Assembly: GCF_029269835.1 (NCBI RefSeq)
Contig: NZ_JARJBB010000009.1
Span: 1 to 64,000 of the forward strand
Source: Streptomyces tropicalis
GTDB taxonomy: Bacteria > Actinomycetota > Actinomycetes > Streptomycetales > Streptomycetaceae
Direction: 5' to 3'
Length of the DNA: 64,000 nt
Shown here: positions 48,506-56,935 of the stretch, piece after piece
Numbering within the stretch: position 1 is the first letter of the stretch
Layout: each line of letters begins with the position of its first letter
Program-made: the position numbers and the translations under genes
The notes under the pieces: generated by a model
The model's database searches: none
What the model was told of the DNA's origin: nothing
Seen by the model: only the letters and a program-made list of their open reading frames with translations

Positions 48506-49045
48506 ATGCGCGCCATTCCCCTCAGCGTCACCGCCGCCACCGCCGTCGCGGCGGCCCTCGTGCTCACCGCCTGCAGCAGCGGCGGGGGCGACGGCAAGGA
48601 GACCGGAAACAAGAACACCGACCGCACCGCCTGCCGGATCGGCCAGGTCGGGGTGCAGGTCGGCCCCGCCAACGCGGCCCCCTCCGCGGGCGACAACGGC
48701 GACGTGCCCGTCACGATCACCAACCGCGGCGCCCAGTGCACCCTGGACGGCTTCCCCGGCGTCGTCCTGGCCGCCGGCGGCAGCACGGCGACCGTGCCCG
48801 CGGACAAGGCCGGCACGCCGCAGAAGCTGACCCTGCCGAAGGACGGCACCGCGACCTTCACGCTCAGCTACGTGCGGGGCAAGGACGGCGACGCGGCGAG
48901 CCTCCCGGCGAAGACGCTCCGGCTCAGCCTGCCCGGCGCGTCCGACAGCCAGAACTTCACCTGGTCCTACGGTCCCGTCCAGGGCAAGAAGGACGCGAAG
49001 GACCCGAACGCGTCCGTGACCGCCTTCACCCAGGCCGGGGACTGA
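48506..49045 (+). CDS. DUF4232 lipoprotein
   Basis: This 179-residue protein has a signal peptide with lipobox L-T-A-C (Cys24), a Gly/Lys/Asn linker and a DUF4232-type immunoglobulin-like domain (C-R-I-G-Q-V-G-V-Q, D-V-P-V-T-I-T-N-R-G-A-Q-C-T-L-D-G-F-P). Many Streptomyces encode several of these; function is unknown. ATG 48506 has AAGGA eight bases upstream and gives a proper signal peptide, unlike the earlier TTG. The gap to 49296 is G-rich with repeated GGCTCGGGCCGCT-like units and no gene. Confidence 0.85.
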   Translation: MRAIPLSVTAATAVAAALVLTACSSGGGDGKETGNKNTDRTACRIGQVGVQVGPANAAPSAGDNGDVPVTITNRGAQCTLDGFPGVVLAAGGSTATVPADKAGTPQKLTLPKDGTATFTLSYVRGKDGDAASLPAKTLRLSLPGASDSQNFTWSYGPVQGKKDAKDPNASVTAFTQAGD

Positions 49046-49296
49046 CGGGCGGCATCGGGCGGCTCGGGCCGCTCGGGTGACTCGGGCGGCTCGGGCCGCT
49101 GGGGCCGCTGGGGCGCGAACGCCCAGGCCCGGTGGCTCCGGGGTGCCGGCTTCGGCGCGGCGGCTCGGGGCGGTGACCCCGGCACGGCGGCCCCGGTACA
49201 GCGACTCCGGGCAGCAGCCCCGGCACGGTGGATCCTGGGCGGCAGCCGCCGTCGCGGTGGCCCCGGGCCGCAGCCCGGCGGTCGGCCGCGGGGGCG

Positions 49297-50406
49297 TCAG
49301 CCCAGCCGGGGACGGGACCGGACCTGCGCCCGGTCCGCGGCCCGGGAGCCCTCGGTCCAGCCCGCCGCGTCGCTGACGCCGCGCATCCGCGTGGTGGTCG
49401 TCTCCGGGAACATGCGGTCCAGGTGGTCGGTGACCGCGACGTCCCGGGTCGCCAGCACCGGCAGCAGGTCCTCGGCGACCTGGGCCTGGGCGACGGCCGT
49501 GAGACGGGTGCCGATCCGGTGGGCGTAGGCGGCGAGGAAGGACTGCCGGAAGGTCTTCGTCCGTCTGCGGCCGCCGGCCCTCTGCGCCGGCTCGGCGCGG
49601 GTCATCGCGGTCGACGCCTGGACGAGCAGCGAGGTGTGGAGGAGCTCGACCGCCTCCAGGTCGGCCTCGAAGCCGACGACGGTCGAGAAGCCGAGGGGTT
49701 CGTTCCACACGGCGCGGCAGTGGTTGGCCGTCGCGACCGCGTCGAGCAGGACGGCCTTGGCCTGCTCGTACGGCGGTTCCACGCCGATGCGGCAGGCTCC
49801 GGGGGCGTCCGCTGCCGGGGCGCCGGCCGCGAGCAGCGCCTCGTCGACGCTGTGCCGGGCCATCAGCTCCTGGGCCTTGGCACTGAGCGCCTCGGCCTCC
49901 TCCGGGTAAGCGGTCGCCTCCGCCTTGGCGAGCAGCGCCCGGATCCGGGTGAGCGTGCGGGACTCGGCCCGGGGTGCCCGCGCGGGCTCGTCCAGCGGCT
50001 CCAGCGCGGGCAGGCGGAGCAGCAGCCGGTACAGCTCCAGGACGGCGGTGGCGTGCGAGAAGCGGTCGGTCCCGCCGGGCGCCTCGACGGGCAGCGCGGC
50101 GAGCTGGGCCGCCCAGCGCGGACCGCGCGGCCGGTCGTCCGGGACCTGCGCCCGGATCAGCGCGGCCACGAGGTTCAGGTGCGGCCCGTCCAGCTCACGG
50201 CGCACGAACCGGGCGAGGTCGGCGGGCTGCCAGCCGCGCCGCCATGCCGCGGCCACGAAGTCGCGCCCGCGCCGGTCCCGTTCGGCGTCGGCCGCCGGAT
50301 CGGCCGCGAGTATCGAGGCGCCGGTGTCGAGGGCGTCGTCGGCCGGGGCGTACAGCGCGGCCGCGAAGGCGCGGTCGACCGTCCCGGCGGTGCTGGGGTC
50401 GCTCAC
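49297..50406 (-). CDS. DUF2786 domain protein
   Basis: This 369-residue protein contains a DUF2786 segment (R-I-R-A-L-L-A-K-A-E-A-T-A-Y-P-E-E-A-E-A, LSAKAQELMARHSVDEALL) in the middle. A helical N-terminal region (FVAAAWRRGWQPADLARFVR) precedes it, and a larger C-terminal domain (A-N-H-C-R-A-V-W-N, G-F-E-A-D-L-E-A-V-E-L-L-H-T-S-L) follows, as in phage- and chromosome-encoded members. Function is unknown. The GTG at 50404-50406 is chosen because the upstream extension is not typical. A weak CACCAT box lies six bases before it. Confidence 0.83.
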   Translation of the reverse strand: MSDPSTAGTVDRAFAAALYAPADDALDTGASILAADPAADAERDRRGRDFVAAAWRRGWQPADLARFVRRELDGPHLNLVAALIRAQVPDDRPRGPRWAAQLAALPVEAPGGTDRFSHATAVLELYRLLLRLPALEPLDEPARAPRAESRTLTRIRALLAKAEATAYPEEAEALSAKAQELMARHSVDEALLAAGAPAADAPGACRIGVEPPYEQAKAVLLDAVATANHCRAVWNEPLGFSTVVGFEADLEAVELLHTSLLVQASTAMTRAEPAQRAGGRRRTKTFRQSFLAAYAHRIGTRLTAVAQAQVAEDLLPVLATRDVAVTDHLDRMFPETTTTRMRGVSDAAGWTEGSRAADRAQVRSRPRLG

Positions 50407-50512
50407 CCGTCGATGGTGCCATGCGGGGCGCGCGGGCCGGCCGTCCGTCCACACCCTGTGGACAGTCGCCGGCTCGACGGCCCGGACCTCGGCGCCCGAC
50501 TTCGCGACTCAA

Positions 50513-50560
50513 GTGTCAACTTCCAGTTGACACCCTCCGATCGTCAACCTATGGTTGACG
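50513..50560 (+). promoter_or_regulatory. Consensus promoter straddled by two inverted repeats
   Basis: TTGACA (50527-50532), 17 bases, then TATGGT (50550-50555), then six bases to the ATG. Two inverted repeats share the half-site GTCAAC: GTGTCAAC-TTCCA-GTTGACAC (50513-50533), overlapping the -35, and CGTCAACC-TAT-GGTTGACG (50542-50560), overlapping the -10. Their centres are 28 bases apart, nearly three helical turns. This is a classic repression layout on a strong leaderless promoter. Confidence 0.85.
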
Positions 50561-50561
50561 C

Positions 50562-51320
50562 ATGACGCATCCTGCCATCAGGTCGACCGTCCGTCTGGAC
50601 GACCTCGTCTCGGCCATCAAGACGGTCCACGAAGAGCCCCTCCAGCAGCTCCAGGACGCCGTGCTCGCCGCCGAGCACCTCGACGAGGTGGCGGACCACC
50701 TCATCGGGCACTTCGTCGACCAGGCGAGGCGGTCGGGCGCCTCCTGGACCGACATCGGCAGGAGCATGGGCGTCACCCGGCAGGCCGCGCAGAAGCGGTT
50801 CGTGCCGAAGGAGTCGCCCGACCTCGACCTCTCCCAGGGGTTCAGCCGGTACACGCCCCGCGCGCGGAGCGTCGTCATGGCCGCCCACGAGGAGGCCAAG
50901 GCGGCCCACAGCCCCGAGGGCGCCCCCGCCCACCTCGTGCTCGGACTGCTCGCCGAACCGGGGGGCCTGGCCGTGAAGGCGATCGAGGAGCAGGGCGTCG
51001 GCCGGGACGCGGTCCGCGCGGCCGCCACCGCCGCGCTGCCCCCGGCCGCCGCGGACGCCCCCGAGCTCGTCCCGTACGGCCCGGCCGCGAAGAAGGCACT
51101 GGAGCTGACCTTCCGGGAGGCCCTGCGGCTCGGCCACCATTACATCGGCACCGAGCACATCCTGCTGGCCCTGCTGGAGCAGGAGAACGGCGAGGGCGTC
51201 CTGAGCGGCCTCGGCCTCGAGAAGGCGCGCACCGAGGAGTACGTCGCCACGGTCCTCGCGCAACTCTCCGGGACCTCCGCGCAGGACGACGCTCCCCGGG
51301 CCGGCGAATCCGGCACCTGA
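50562..51320 (+). CDS. HTH plus double Clp-N domain protein, putative autoregulator
   Basis: This 252-residue protein lacks any ATPase module. Residues 58-82 read as an HTH (G-A-S-W-T-D-I-G-R-S-M-G-V-T-R-Q-A-A-Q-K-R-F). Two Clp-N repeats follow: about 98-160 (YTPRARSVVMAAHEEAKAAH) and 165-240, the latter with [20 protein letters not shown], closely similar to ClpC's own repeats at the left of this window. It could be a transcription factor that senses what Clp-N domains bind, or a decoy for ClpC adaptors; neither is proven. Two inverted repeats at 50513-50560 suggest autoregulation. Translation is probably leaderless. Confidence 0.85.
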   Translation: MTHPAIRSTVRLDDLVSAIKTVHEEPLQQLQDAVLAAEHLDEVADHLIGHFVDQARRSGASWTDIGRSMGVTRQAAQKRFVPKESPDLDLSQGFSRYTPRARSVVMAAHEEAKAAHSPEGAPAHLVLGLLAEPGGLAVKAIEEQGVGRDAVRAAATAALPPAAADAPELVPYGPAAKKALELTFREALRLGHHYIGTEHILLALLEQENGEGVLSGLGLEKARTEEYVATVLAQLSGTSAQDDAPRAGESGT

Positions 51321-51332
51321 CGTCCGGCGGCC

Positions 51333-51364
51333 GCGCGCACACCGGCAGGGGCCGGTGCGCGCGC
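51333..51364 (+). terminator. Hairpin after the Clp-N/HTH gene
   Basis: A 14-bp stem with one mismatch (51333-51346 with 51351-51364) and an AGGG loop starts 12 bases after the stop codon. Confidence 0.7.
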
Positions 51365-51384
51365 CGCCTCGACACGGGCCGGCT

Positions 51385-51480
51385 CGACGCACATCGAGCG
51401 ACGCGTGTCGGGCGGCGCGGACGGCGGGGCCGCCGCACGATGCGGGCCGGGGCGACGCGCATCGAGCGACGCGCATCGGG
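51385..51480. repeat. Direct repeat of 28 bases before the polymerase gene
   Basis: Bases 51385-51412 and 51453-51480 are near-identical copies (three differences) of a unit containing ATCGAGCGACGCG, 68 bases apart. Each copy is itself built from two half-units of the type CGACGCGCATCG. The repeats fill the gap between the terminator at 51364 and the polymerase start at 51561. Purpose unknown; a protein-binding array or leftover repeats are possible. Confidence 0.6.
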
Positions 51481-51560
51481 CAGCGGGGATCGGGGCACCG
51501 CGGGCCGGGACCCGCGCCGTGACCCGGGCCGTTGTCGTACCCGGCTGCGAGACTCGCGGT

Positions 51561-53246
51561 GTGACCGACCGGTGGGCGCTGGCTCCGACCGAGGACGGCG
51601 GCGCGGAGGTCGCCCCCCTCGGTCCGGACGGGCTGCCCGCCGGGCCGGAGCGCAGGGAGGCGGACCTCGCCGAGGCGGTGCGCGCCCGCCCGGGCGTCAC
51701 CCGGTGGGTGTGGCGGTCCACCGCCGAGGTGTATCCGCGCCTGCTCGCCGCGGGCGTGCGCGTGGAGCGGTGCTACGACGTCGAGGACGCCGAGACCCTC
51801 CTGCTCGGCCACGAGGGCCGCTCGGGCCTGCCCCGATCGGCGGCGGCCGCCCTGGCCCGGCTGCGCGGCGGGCCCGTACCCCCCGATCCGCCGCCGCGGT
51901 CCACCGCGCCCGGTGCGCAGTCGGCGCTCTTCGAGACGCAGGGCGTGCGCCTGCCGCTGGCCGACCTCCTCGCGGTCTACGCCGAGCAGCAGCGGCGGCA
52001 CGACCGGGCCGCCCATCCCGACCGGATGCGCCTGCTGACGGCCGCCGAGTCGGCGGGGATGCTGATCGCCGCCGAGATGAACCGTGCGGGCCTGCCCTGG
52101 CGCGCGGACGTGCACCGCGAGGTGCTCCGGGAACTGCTCGGCGAGCGGTACGCGGGCGGCGGCGAGCCCCGCCGTCTGGCCGAGCTCGCCGACGAGGTCT
52201 CGGCCGCCTTCGGCCACCGGGTGCGGCCCGACCTGCCCGCCGAGGTGGTCCGGGCCTTCGCGCGGGCCGGGATCAGGGTCGGGTCCACCCGCCGCTGGGA
52301 GCTGGAGTCCGTCGACCATCCGGCGGTCGCCCCCCTGCTCGCGTACAAGCGGCTGTACCGCATCTGGGTCGCGCACGGCTGGTCCTGGCTGCAGGACTGG
52401 GTGCGCGAGGGCCGCTTCCGGCCGGAGTTCCTGGCCGGCGGCACGGTCACCGGGCGCTGGGTGACCCACGGCGGGGGCGCCCTGCAGATCCCCAAGGTCA
52501 TCCGCCGCGCCGTGGTCGCCGACCCCGGGTGGCGGCTCGTCGTCGCCGACGCCGACCAGATGGAGCCGCGCGTGCTCGCCGCGATCTCCCGCGACCCCGG
52601 CCTGATGGAGGTGGCCGGCCGGGACACCGACCTGTACCAGTCGGTGTCGGACCGCGCCTTCTCCGGGGACCGCGGCCAGGCCAAGCTCGCCGTCCTCGGC
52701 GCGGTCTACGGCCAGACCTCCGGCGACGGCCTGAAGAACCTCGCCGCGCTCAGACGCCGTTTCCCGCTGGCGGTGGCGTACGTCGACGAGGCGGCACGGG
52801 CGGGCGAGGAGGGGCGCCTCGTGCGGACCTGGCTGGGCCGCACCTGCCCGCCGGCCGCCGAAGCGGGCGACGACGGCGAGGCGGGCCTGCCGCAGGAGGA
52901 CCCCGGCGACACCTCCGCCGACCGGGGCCGGGTGCCGGGCCGCGCCTCGACCGACGCCCGCGCCCGGGGCCGTTTCGCGCGGAACTTCGTCGTCCAGGGC
53001 AGCGCGGCCGACTGGGCCCTGCTGATGCTCGCGGCGCTGCGCCGGTCCTGCCGGGACATGGCGGCCGAGCTGGTCTTCTTCCAGCACGACGAGGTGATCG
53101 TGCACTGCCCGCGGGACGAGGCCGACGCGGTCGTCGAGGCGATCCGGGAGGCGGCGGAGCTGGCCGGGCGGCTGACCTTCGGGCGGACGCCGGTGCGCTT
53201 TCCGTTCACCACGGCGGTGGTGGAGTGCTACGCGGACGCGAAGTGA
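51561..53246 (+). CDS. Family A DNA polymerase with degenerate exonuclease region
   Basis: This 561-residue protein is the compact family A polymerase found in actinobacteria in addition to Pol I. The polymerase motifs are present: motif A in V-V-A-D-A-D-Q-M-E-P-R-V-L-A-A-I-S (near 330), motif B in Q-A-K-L-A-V-L-G-A-V-Y-G-Q-T-S-G (near 375) and motif C in F-F-Q-H-D-E-V-I-V (near 510). There is no 5' nuclease domain, and a proofreading active site cannot be recognised in the shortened N-terminal half. A 40-residue acidic insert precedes A-R-N-F-V-V-Q-G-S-A-A-D-W. It probably acts in repair or translesion synthesis; that is inference. Confidence 0.88.
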   Translation: MTDRWALAPTEDGGAEVAPLGPDGLPAGPERREADLAEAVRARPGVTRWVWRSTAEVYPRLLAAGVRVERCYDVEDAETLLLGHEGRSGLPRSAAAALARLRGGPVPPDPPPRSTAPGAQSALFETQGVRLPLADLLAVYAEQQRRHDRAAHPDRMRLLTAAESAGMLIAAEMNRAGLPWRADVHREVLRELLGERYAGGGEPRRLAELADEVSAAFGHRVRPDLPAEVVRAFARAGIRVGSTRRWELESVDHPAVAPLLAYKRLYRIWVAHGWSWLQDWVREGRFRPEFLAGGTVTGRWVTHGGGALQIPKVIRRAVVADPGWRLVVADADQMEPRVLAAISRDPGLMEVAGRDTDLYQSVSDRAFSGDRGQAKLAVLGAVYGQTSGDGLKNLAALRRRFPLAVAYVDEAARAGEEGRLVRTWLGRTCPPAAEAGDDGEAGLPQEDPGDTSADRGRVPGRASTDARARGRFARNFVVQGSAADWALLMLAALRRSCRDMAAELVFFQHDEVIVHCPRDEADAVVEAIREAAELAGRLTFGRTPVRFPFTTAVVECYADAK

Positions 53247-53382
53247 ACGGATCCGTCGGCCCGGGGCGTTCGCCTCGCGGGTCGCCACGGGCCCTCGCCG
53301 GGGTGCGGGGCCGCCGCGCCCACCGCCCCGCGGCGCACCCGGAGGCGGCCGCCCGCCGGGGCCGCGATCCCCGGCCCGCCCG

Positions 53383-56300
53383 TCACCCGGTGCCGGACCC
53401 CGCCTCCAGGAGCTCCCGCAGCTCCCCCGCCACCGCCCTCTCGTCCGTCCCGTCCAGCGCCACCAGCGCCGCGCGCCACTGGGTGCGCGCCTCGTCCAGG
53501 TCCCCCCGGTCCCGCAGCACCAGGCCGAGTTGGTGCCGGGCGAGGCCGCCCGTGTAGCGGTCCGCCCGGGTGTCGGCGCGGTGCAGCAGGACGCCGCACT
53601 CGTGGTGGGCGCGGTCGGGGCGGCCCAGTTCCCGCAGGGCGCGCACCAGGCCGAGCCGGGTCTGGGACTCCCCGTGCCAGTCGCCGTGGGCGCCGAGGAT
53701 GCCGAGGCTCTCCTCGAAGTGCCCGGCGGCCGCCTCCGGTTCGCCGAGGGTGAGATGCGCGTAGCCGATGTTGCAGTGCGCGGTGTGCTGCACGATGACG
53801 GCGCCGATCTCGTGGCCGATGGCGAGGGAGCGCCGGTGCTGCCCGATGGCGGCCCGGGGGTCGGTGTGCTCGTAGAGGTTGCCGAGGTGGCTGTGGGTGA
53901 CGGCCTCGCCGTAGGGGTCGTTGAGCTGCCGGGAGCACTCCAGGCTCTGCCGCAGTGCGTCGCCGGACTCGTCGTGCCGGCCGAGGCTCTGCAGCAGCAG
54001 GCCCCGGTTGTTGAGGCAGCGCCGGATGCGGGAGGGGACGCCGAGCCGCCGCCAGATCTCCAGTGAGCGGTCGTTGAGGGCGAGGGCCTCGTTCTGGCGG
54101 CCGGTGAGGAAGTGCAGTCCGGCCAGGTCGCCCAGCGCATACGCCTCGGCGCCCTCGTCGCCCAGGGCGCGCGCCGCTTCGAGCCCGGCCCCGCCGAGCA
54201 CCTCCATCTCGGCGACCCGCCCGCTGCGCTGGGCGTAGGGGAAGAAGAGCCGGATCAGCGTGGACAGGTGGGCGGTCCTGCGGTCGCCGGCCGCCGTCCC
54301 GCCGTCCTCCCGGGCGGAGGGCGCCGCGCCGCAGCGCCCGGCGAGCGCGACGACGTTCTCCAGCTCGACGTCGCCCCACGCGAAGGCCTCCTCCGCACCG
54401 GCGAACGGCGCGACGGAACGCACGTCCGCGGTGTGCTCCGGCGGCTGCGCCACCGTGGGACGCAACCGGTCCTCCCGGTCGAGCCCCGGTTCCACGATCG
54501 CGGCCAGCGCGTGCTCGGCGACGGCCGCGTACCAGCGCAGCGCGGCCTCGGCGGCGTCCGCGCCCGGCGCCGTCTCGGCGAGTTCGCGGGCGAAGTCGCG
54601 CACCAGGTCGTGCGGGACGTACCGGCCGTACGCCGACTCCTCCAGGAGCGCCACGTCGACGAGGCGGTCGAGGGCGGCCTCGGCGCGCGGCTCGTCGGTG
54701 CCGGTGAGGCGGGCGAGCAGGGCGGCCCCGTACACGGGCAGGTCGAGCGCGCCGATGCGGTTCAGGGCGTGGGCCGCGTCCCGGTCGGCCTCGCGGTCGG
54801 AGGCGCCGAGGGCGTCGTGGGCGACGGCGAGGGAGCGGCGCACGCTCAGGTCGTCGTACTCCAGGTGCCGCAACCGCCCTCCGGTCGCGGTCAGCTGGCC
54901 GGCGAGCACGTCGGGGGCGAGGGCCCGGCGGGCGGCCAGCCGGGCGGCGACGACCCGCAGCGCCAGCGGCAGCCGGCCGGTGAGCTCGACGAGCGGATGC
55001 CCGGCGTCGAGCCCGTCGCGCCCGGAGACCGCCCGCAGCAGCGCCGCGCTGTCCTCCCCGGACAGCGGGGCGAGCGGGAAGCGGCGGGCGCCGTCGAGCG
55101 CGGTCAGCGGCGAACGGCTGGTGACGATCACCGCGCAGCCGGCCCCGGCGGGCAGCAGCGGCCGCACCTGCGCCGCGCTCTCGGCGTCGTCGAGGACGAG
55201 GAGCGTGCGCGTCGGAGCGAGCAGGGTCCGCAGCAGGGCGGCGGCCGCGTCCGGGTGCTCGGGGATCCGGCGGGGCTCGGCGCCGAGGTCCCGGAGCAGG
55301 GCGCGCAGCGCGGCACCGGGGGTGAGCGGGGTCATGCCGGGGGTGGCGCCGTGCAGGTGGACGTAGAGCTGACCGTCGGGGAAACGTTCCCGCAGCCCGT
55401 GCGCCGCATGCAGGGCCAGCGCGCTCTTGCCGACCCCGGCCATGCCGCTCACCACGGCGACCGGGGTGCTTTTGCCGGGCGGGCCGGCCAGCGTCCGGCG
55501 CAGCGCCCGCACCTCCTCGCCCCGTCCGGTGAAGTGCGCCGGGGGCGGCGGCAGCTGGGCCGGGCTGGGCTGCGCCGTCATGTCGTCCTCCGGTGCCGGG
55601 GACTGACCGTGGACGGCCGGTTCCCCGCCCTCGGCGGCCGGTCCCCGGAGCACCTCCAGATGGGCCTCCCGCACGGCCGGGCCCGGCTCGACGCCGAGCT
55701 CCCCGACCAGCCGGGCCCGCAGGTCCCGGTGGACCGCCAGCGCCTCGGCCCGGCGTCCGGTGCGGTGCAGGGCGAGCATCAGCTGACGGTGGTACGCCTC
55801 CCGCAGCGGGTACTCGGCGGCCAGCGCCGCCAGTTCCGGGACCAGCCCGCCGAGCCGGGGGCCGCCGAGGGCCAGTTCGGCGTCGTAGCGCCACTCCAGG
55901 AGGAGCAGTCGCGCCTCGTCCAGGCGCTGCACGACGGCGTAGCCGCCGAGTTCGGCGGGCAGCCCGCTCAGCGGCTCGCCCCGCCACAGCGCGAGCGCCG
56001 CCGTGCAGGCGCGCAGCACCCGCGCCCACGCGCCGTCGGAGTGCGCGGCGCGCGCCTCGGTGAGCCGGTCCTCGAAGACATGGAGGTCGAGTTCGCCCCG
56101 GTCGACCCGGAGCACGTAGCCGGTCGGCACGGCGCGCAGCCGGTCCGGGTCGTCGAGGAGGCGGCGCAGCCTGGCCACGTGGTTGTGCAGCGAGGCCTGC
56201 GCGGAGACCGGCGGCGCGCCGCCCCACAGCGCGTCCTTGAGCGTCTCGACCGGGACCACGCGGCCGGCCTCCAGGAGCAGGGCGGCCAGCAGGGCACGCA

Positions 56301-56529
56301 CCTTGGGGCTGCCGATCGGGCGCACGGGGGGCAGGGGGCAACCGGCCTCGGCGCAGGGTGTCCGGTCGGCCTCGGCGGAGGATGCCCTTCCGGCCCCGGT
56401 GGATGTCCGCCCGGCCTCGGCGCCGGACGTGCGGCCCGCCCCGGCCCCGGGCGGCCGCTCCCCCTCGGTCCCTGCCGCCCGGTACAGCACGGGCGGCCCC
56501 AGCAGTCCGAACCGCAGCTCGCACCGCAT
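53383..56529 (-). CDS. AfsR-like SARP/NB-ARC/TPR regulator
   Basis: This 1048-residue regulator has an OmpR-type winged helix (start RFGLLGPPVLYRA; continues SPKVRALLAALLLEAGRVVP, VETLKDALWGG), the BTAD domain (about 165-305; F-E-D-R-L-T-E-A-R), an NB-ARC ATPase with Walker A VVSGMAGVGKSALAL and L-L-V-L-D-D-A Walker B, and TPR repeats from about 780 to the end (L-G-N-L-Y-E-H-T-D, A-H-C-N-I-G-Y-A-H-L). AfsR-type proteins activate secondary metabolism in response to signals. A 50-residue repeat-like insert (20-70) interrupts the winged helix. Start Met60 of the longer frame is chosen because it begins the domain. Confidence 0.92.
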   Translation of the reverse strand: MRCELRFGLLGPPVLYRAAGTEGERPPGAGAGRTSGAEAGRTSTGAGRASSAEADRTPCAEAGCPLPPVRPIGSPKVRALLAALLLEAGRVVPVETLKDALWGGAPPVSAQASLHNHVARLRRLLDDPDRLRAVPTGYVLRVDRGELDLHVFEDRLTEARAAHSDGAWARVLRACTAALALWRGEPLSGLPAELGGYAVVQRLDEARLLLLEWRYDAELALGGPRLGGLVPELAALAAEYPLREAYHRQLMLALHRTGRRAEALAVHRDLRARLVGELGVEPGPAVREAHLEVLRGPAAEGGEPAVHGQSPAPEDDMTAQPSPAQLPPPPAHFTGRGEEVRALRRTLAGPPGKSTPVAVVSGMAGVGKSALALHAAHGLRERFPDGQLYVHLHGATPGMTPLTPGAALRALLRDLGAEPRRIPEHPDAAAALLRTLLAPTRTLLVLDDAESAAQVRPLLPAGAGCAVIVTSRSPLTALDGARRFPLAPLSGEDSAALLRAVSGRDGLDAGHPLVELTGRLPLALRVVAARLAARRALAPDVLAGQLTATGGRLRHLEYDDLSVRRSLAVAHDALGASDREADRDAAHALNRIGALDLPVYGAALLARLTGTDEPRAEAALDRLVDVALLEESAYGRYVPHDLVRDFARELAETAPGADAAEAALRWYAAVAEHALAAIVEPGLDREDRLRPTVAQPPEHTADVRSVAPFAGAEEAFAWGDVELENVVALAGRCGAAPSAREDGGTAAGDRRTAHLSTLIRLFFPYAQRSGRVAEMEVLGGAGLEAARALGDEGAEAYALGDLAGLHFLTGRQNEALALNDRSLEIWRRLGVPSRIRRCLNNRGLLLQSLGRHDESGDALRQSLECSRQLNDPYGEAVTHSHLGNLYEHTDPRAAIGQHRRSLAIGHEIGAVIVQHTAHCNIGYAHLTLGEPEAAAGHFEESLGILGAHGDWHGESQTRLGLVRALRELGRPDRAHHECGVLLHRADTRADRYTGGLARHQLGLVLRDRGDLDEARTQWRAALVALDGTDERAVAGELRELLEAGSGTG

Positions 56530-56935
56530 CACGCGCCCACTGCCCTTCCGTACGCCCACTGCCTTCCCGCGCGGCCACCCGCCGGCCGCACCGTCCGACG
56601 GAGGCCGCCGCCGGGGCGGATCACCGCTCCGTGCACAGCAGCCGGCCGCCCTGGACGACGACTTCACGCCATCACGCCGGCGACCGCCGGGAAAAGCGTT
56701 CGCCACATGTTAGCGATCCGTTGGCGTGGCCTGATGTGATCACTGCATCGGATACGGCCCGTCGGTGCGCGCGTACGACGCGCAACTCGGGGGAGTGTCG
56801 CCGCCGGCCGGATCCGGGGACGCGAGGGGCTCCGGTCGGCAGAGGTGAACGACCGGGGCCCTCGTCCGCGTTCCCTTCGGTGCCTCCCGCCCGGTCTCGC
56901 CGGGGCGAGGCGGCCCGCCGTACGGCTCTCGGAGG
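56530..56935. other. Intergenic region upstream of the SARP gene
   Basis: No convincing gene is seen. On the SARP strand TAACAT (56707-56712) is a possible -10. The palindrome GTGATCAC lies nearby at about 56736-56743. The remainder is GC-rich and unremarkable. Confidence 0.5.

Noticed and set aside
53247-53382. Synteny breakpoint between the polymerase and SARP genes
   Set aside because: From memory the mce region lies elsewhere in S. coelicolor, but no junction, repeat or composition change is visible here, so I do not claim it.
50544-54140. 1198-codon minus-strand frame across the Clp-N, polymerase and SARP genes
   Set aside because: Shadow frame; the plus-strand polymerase motifs and the minus-strand SARP domains lie in other frames.
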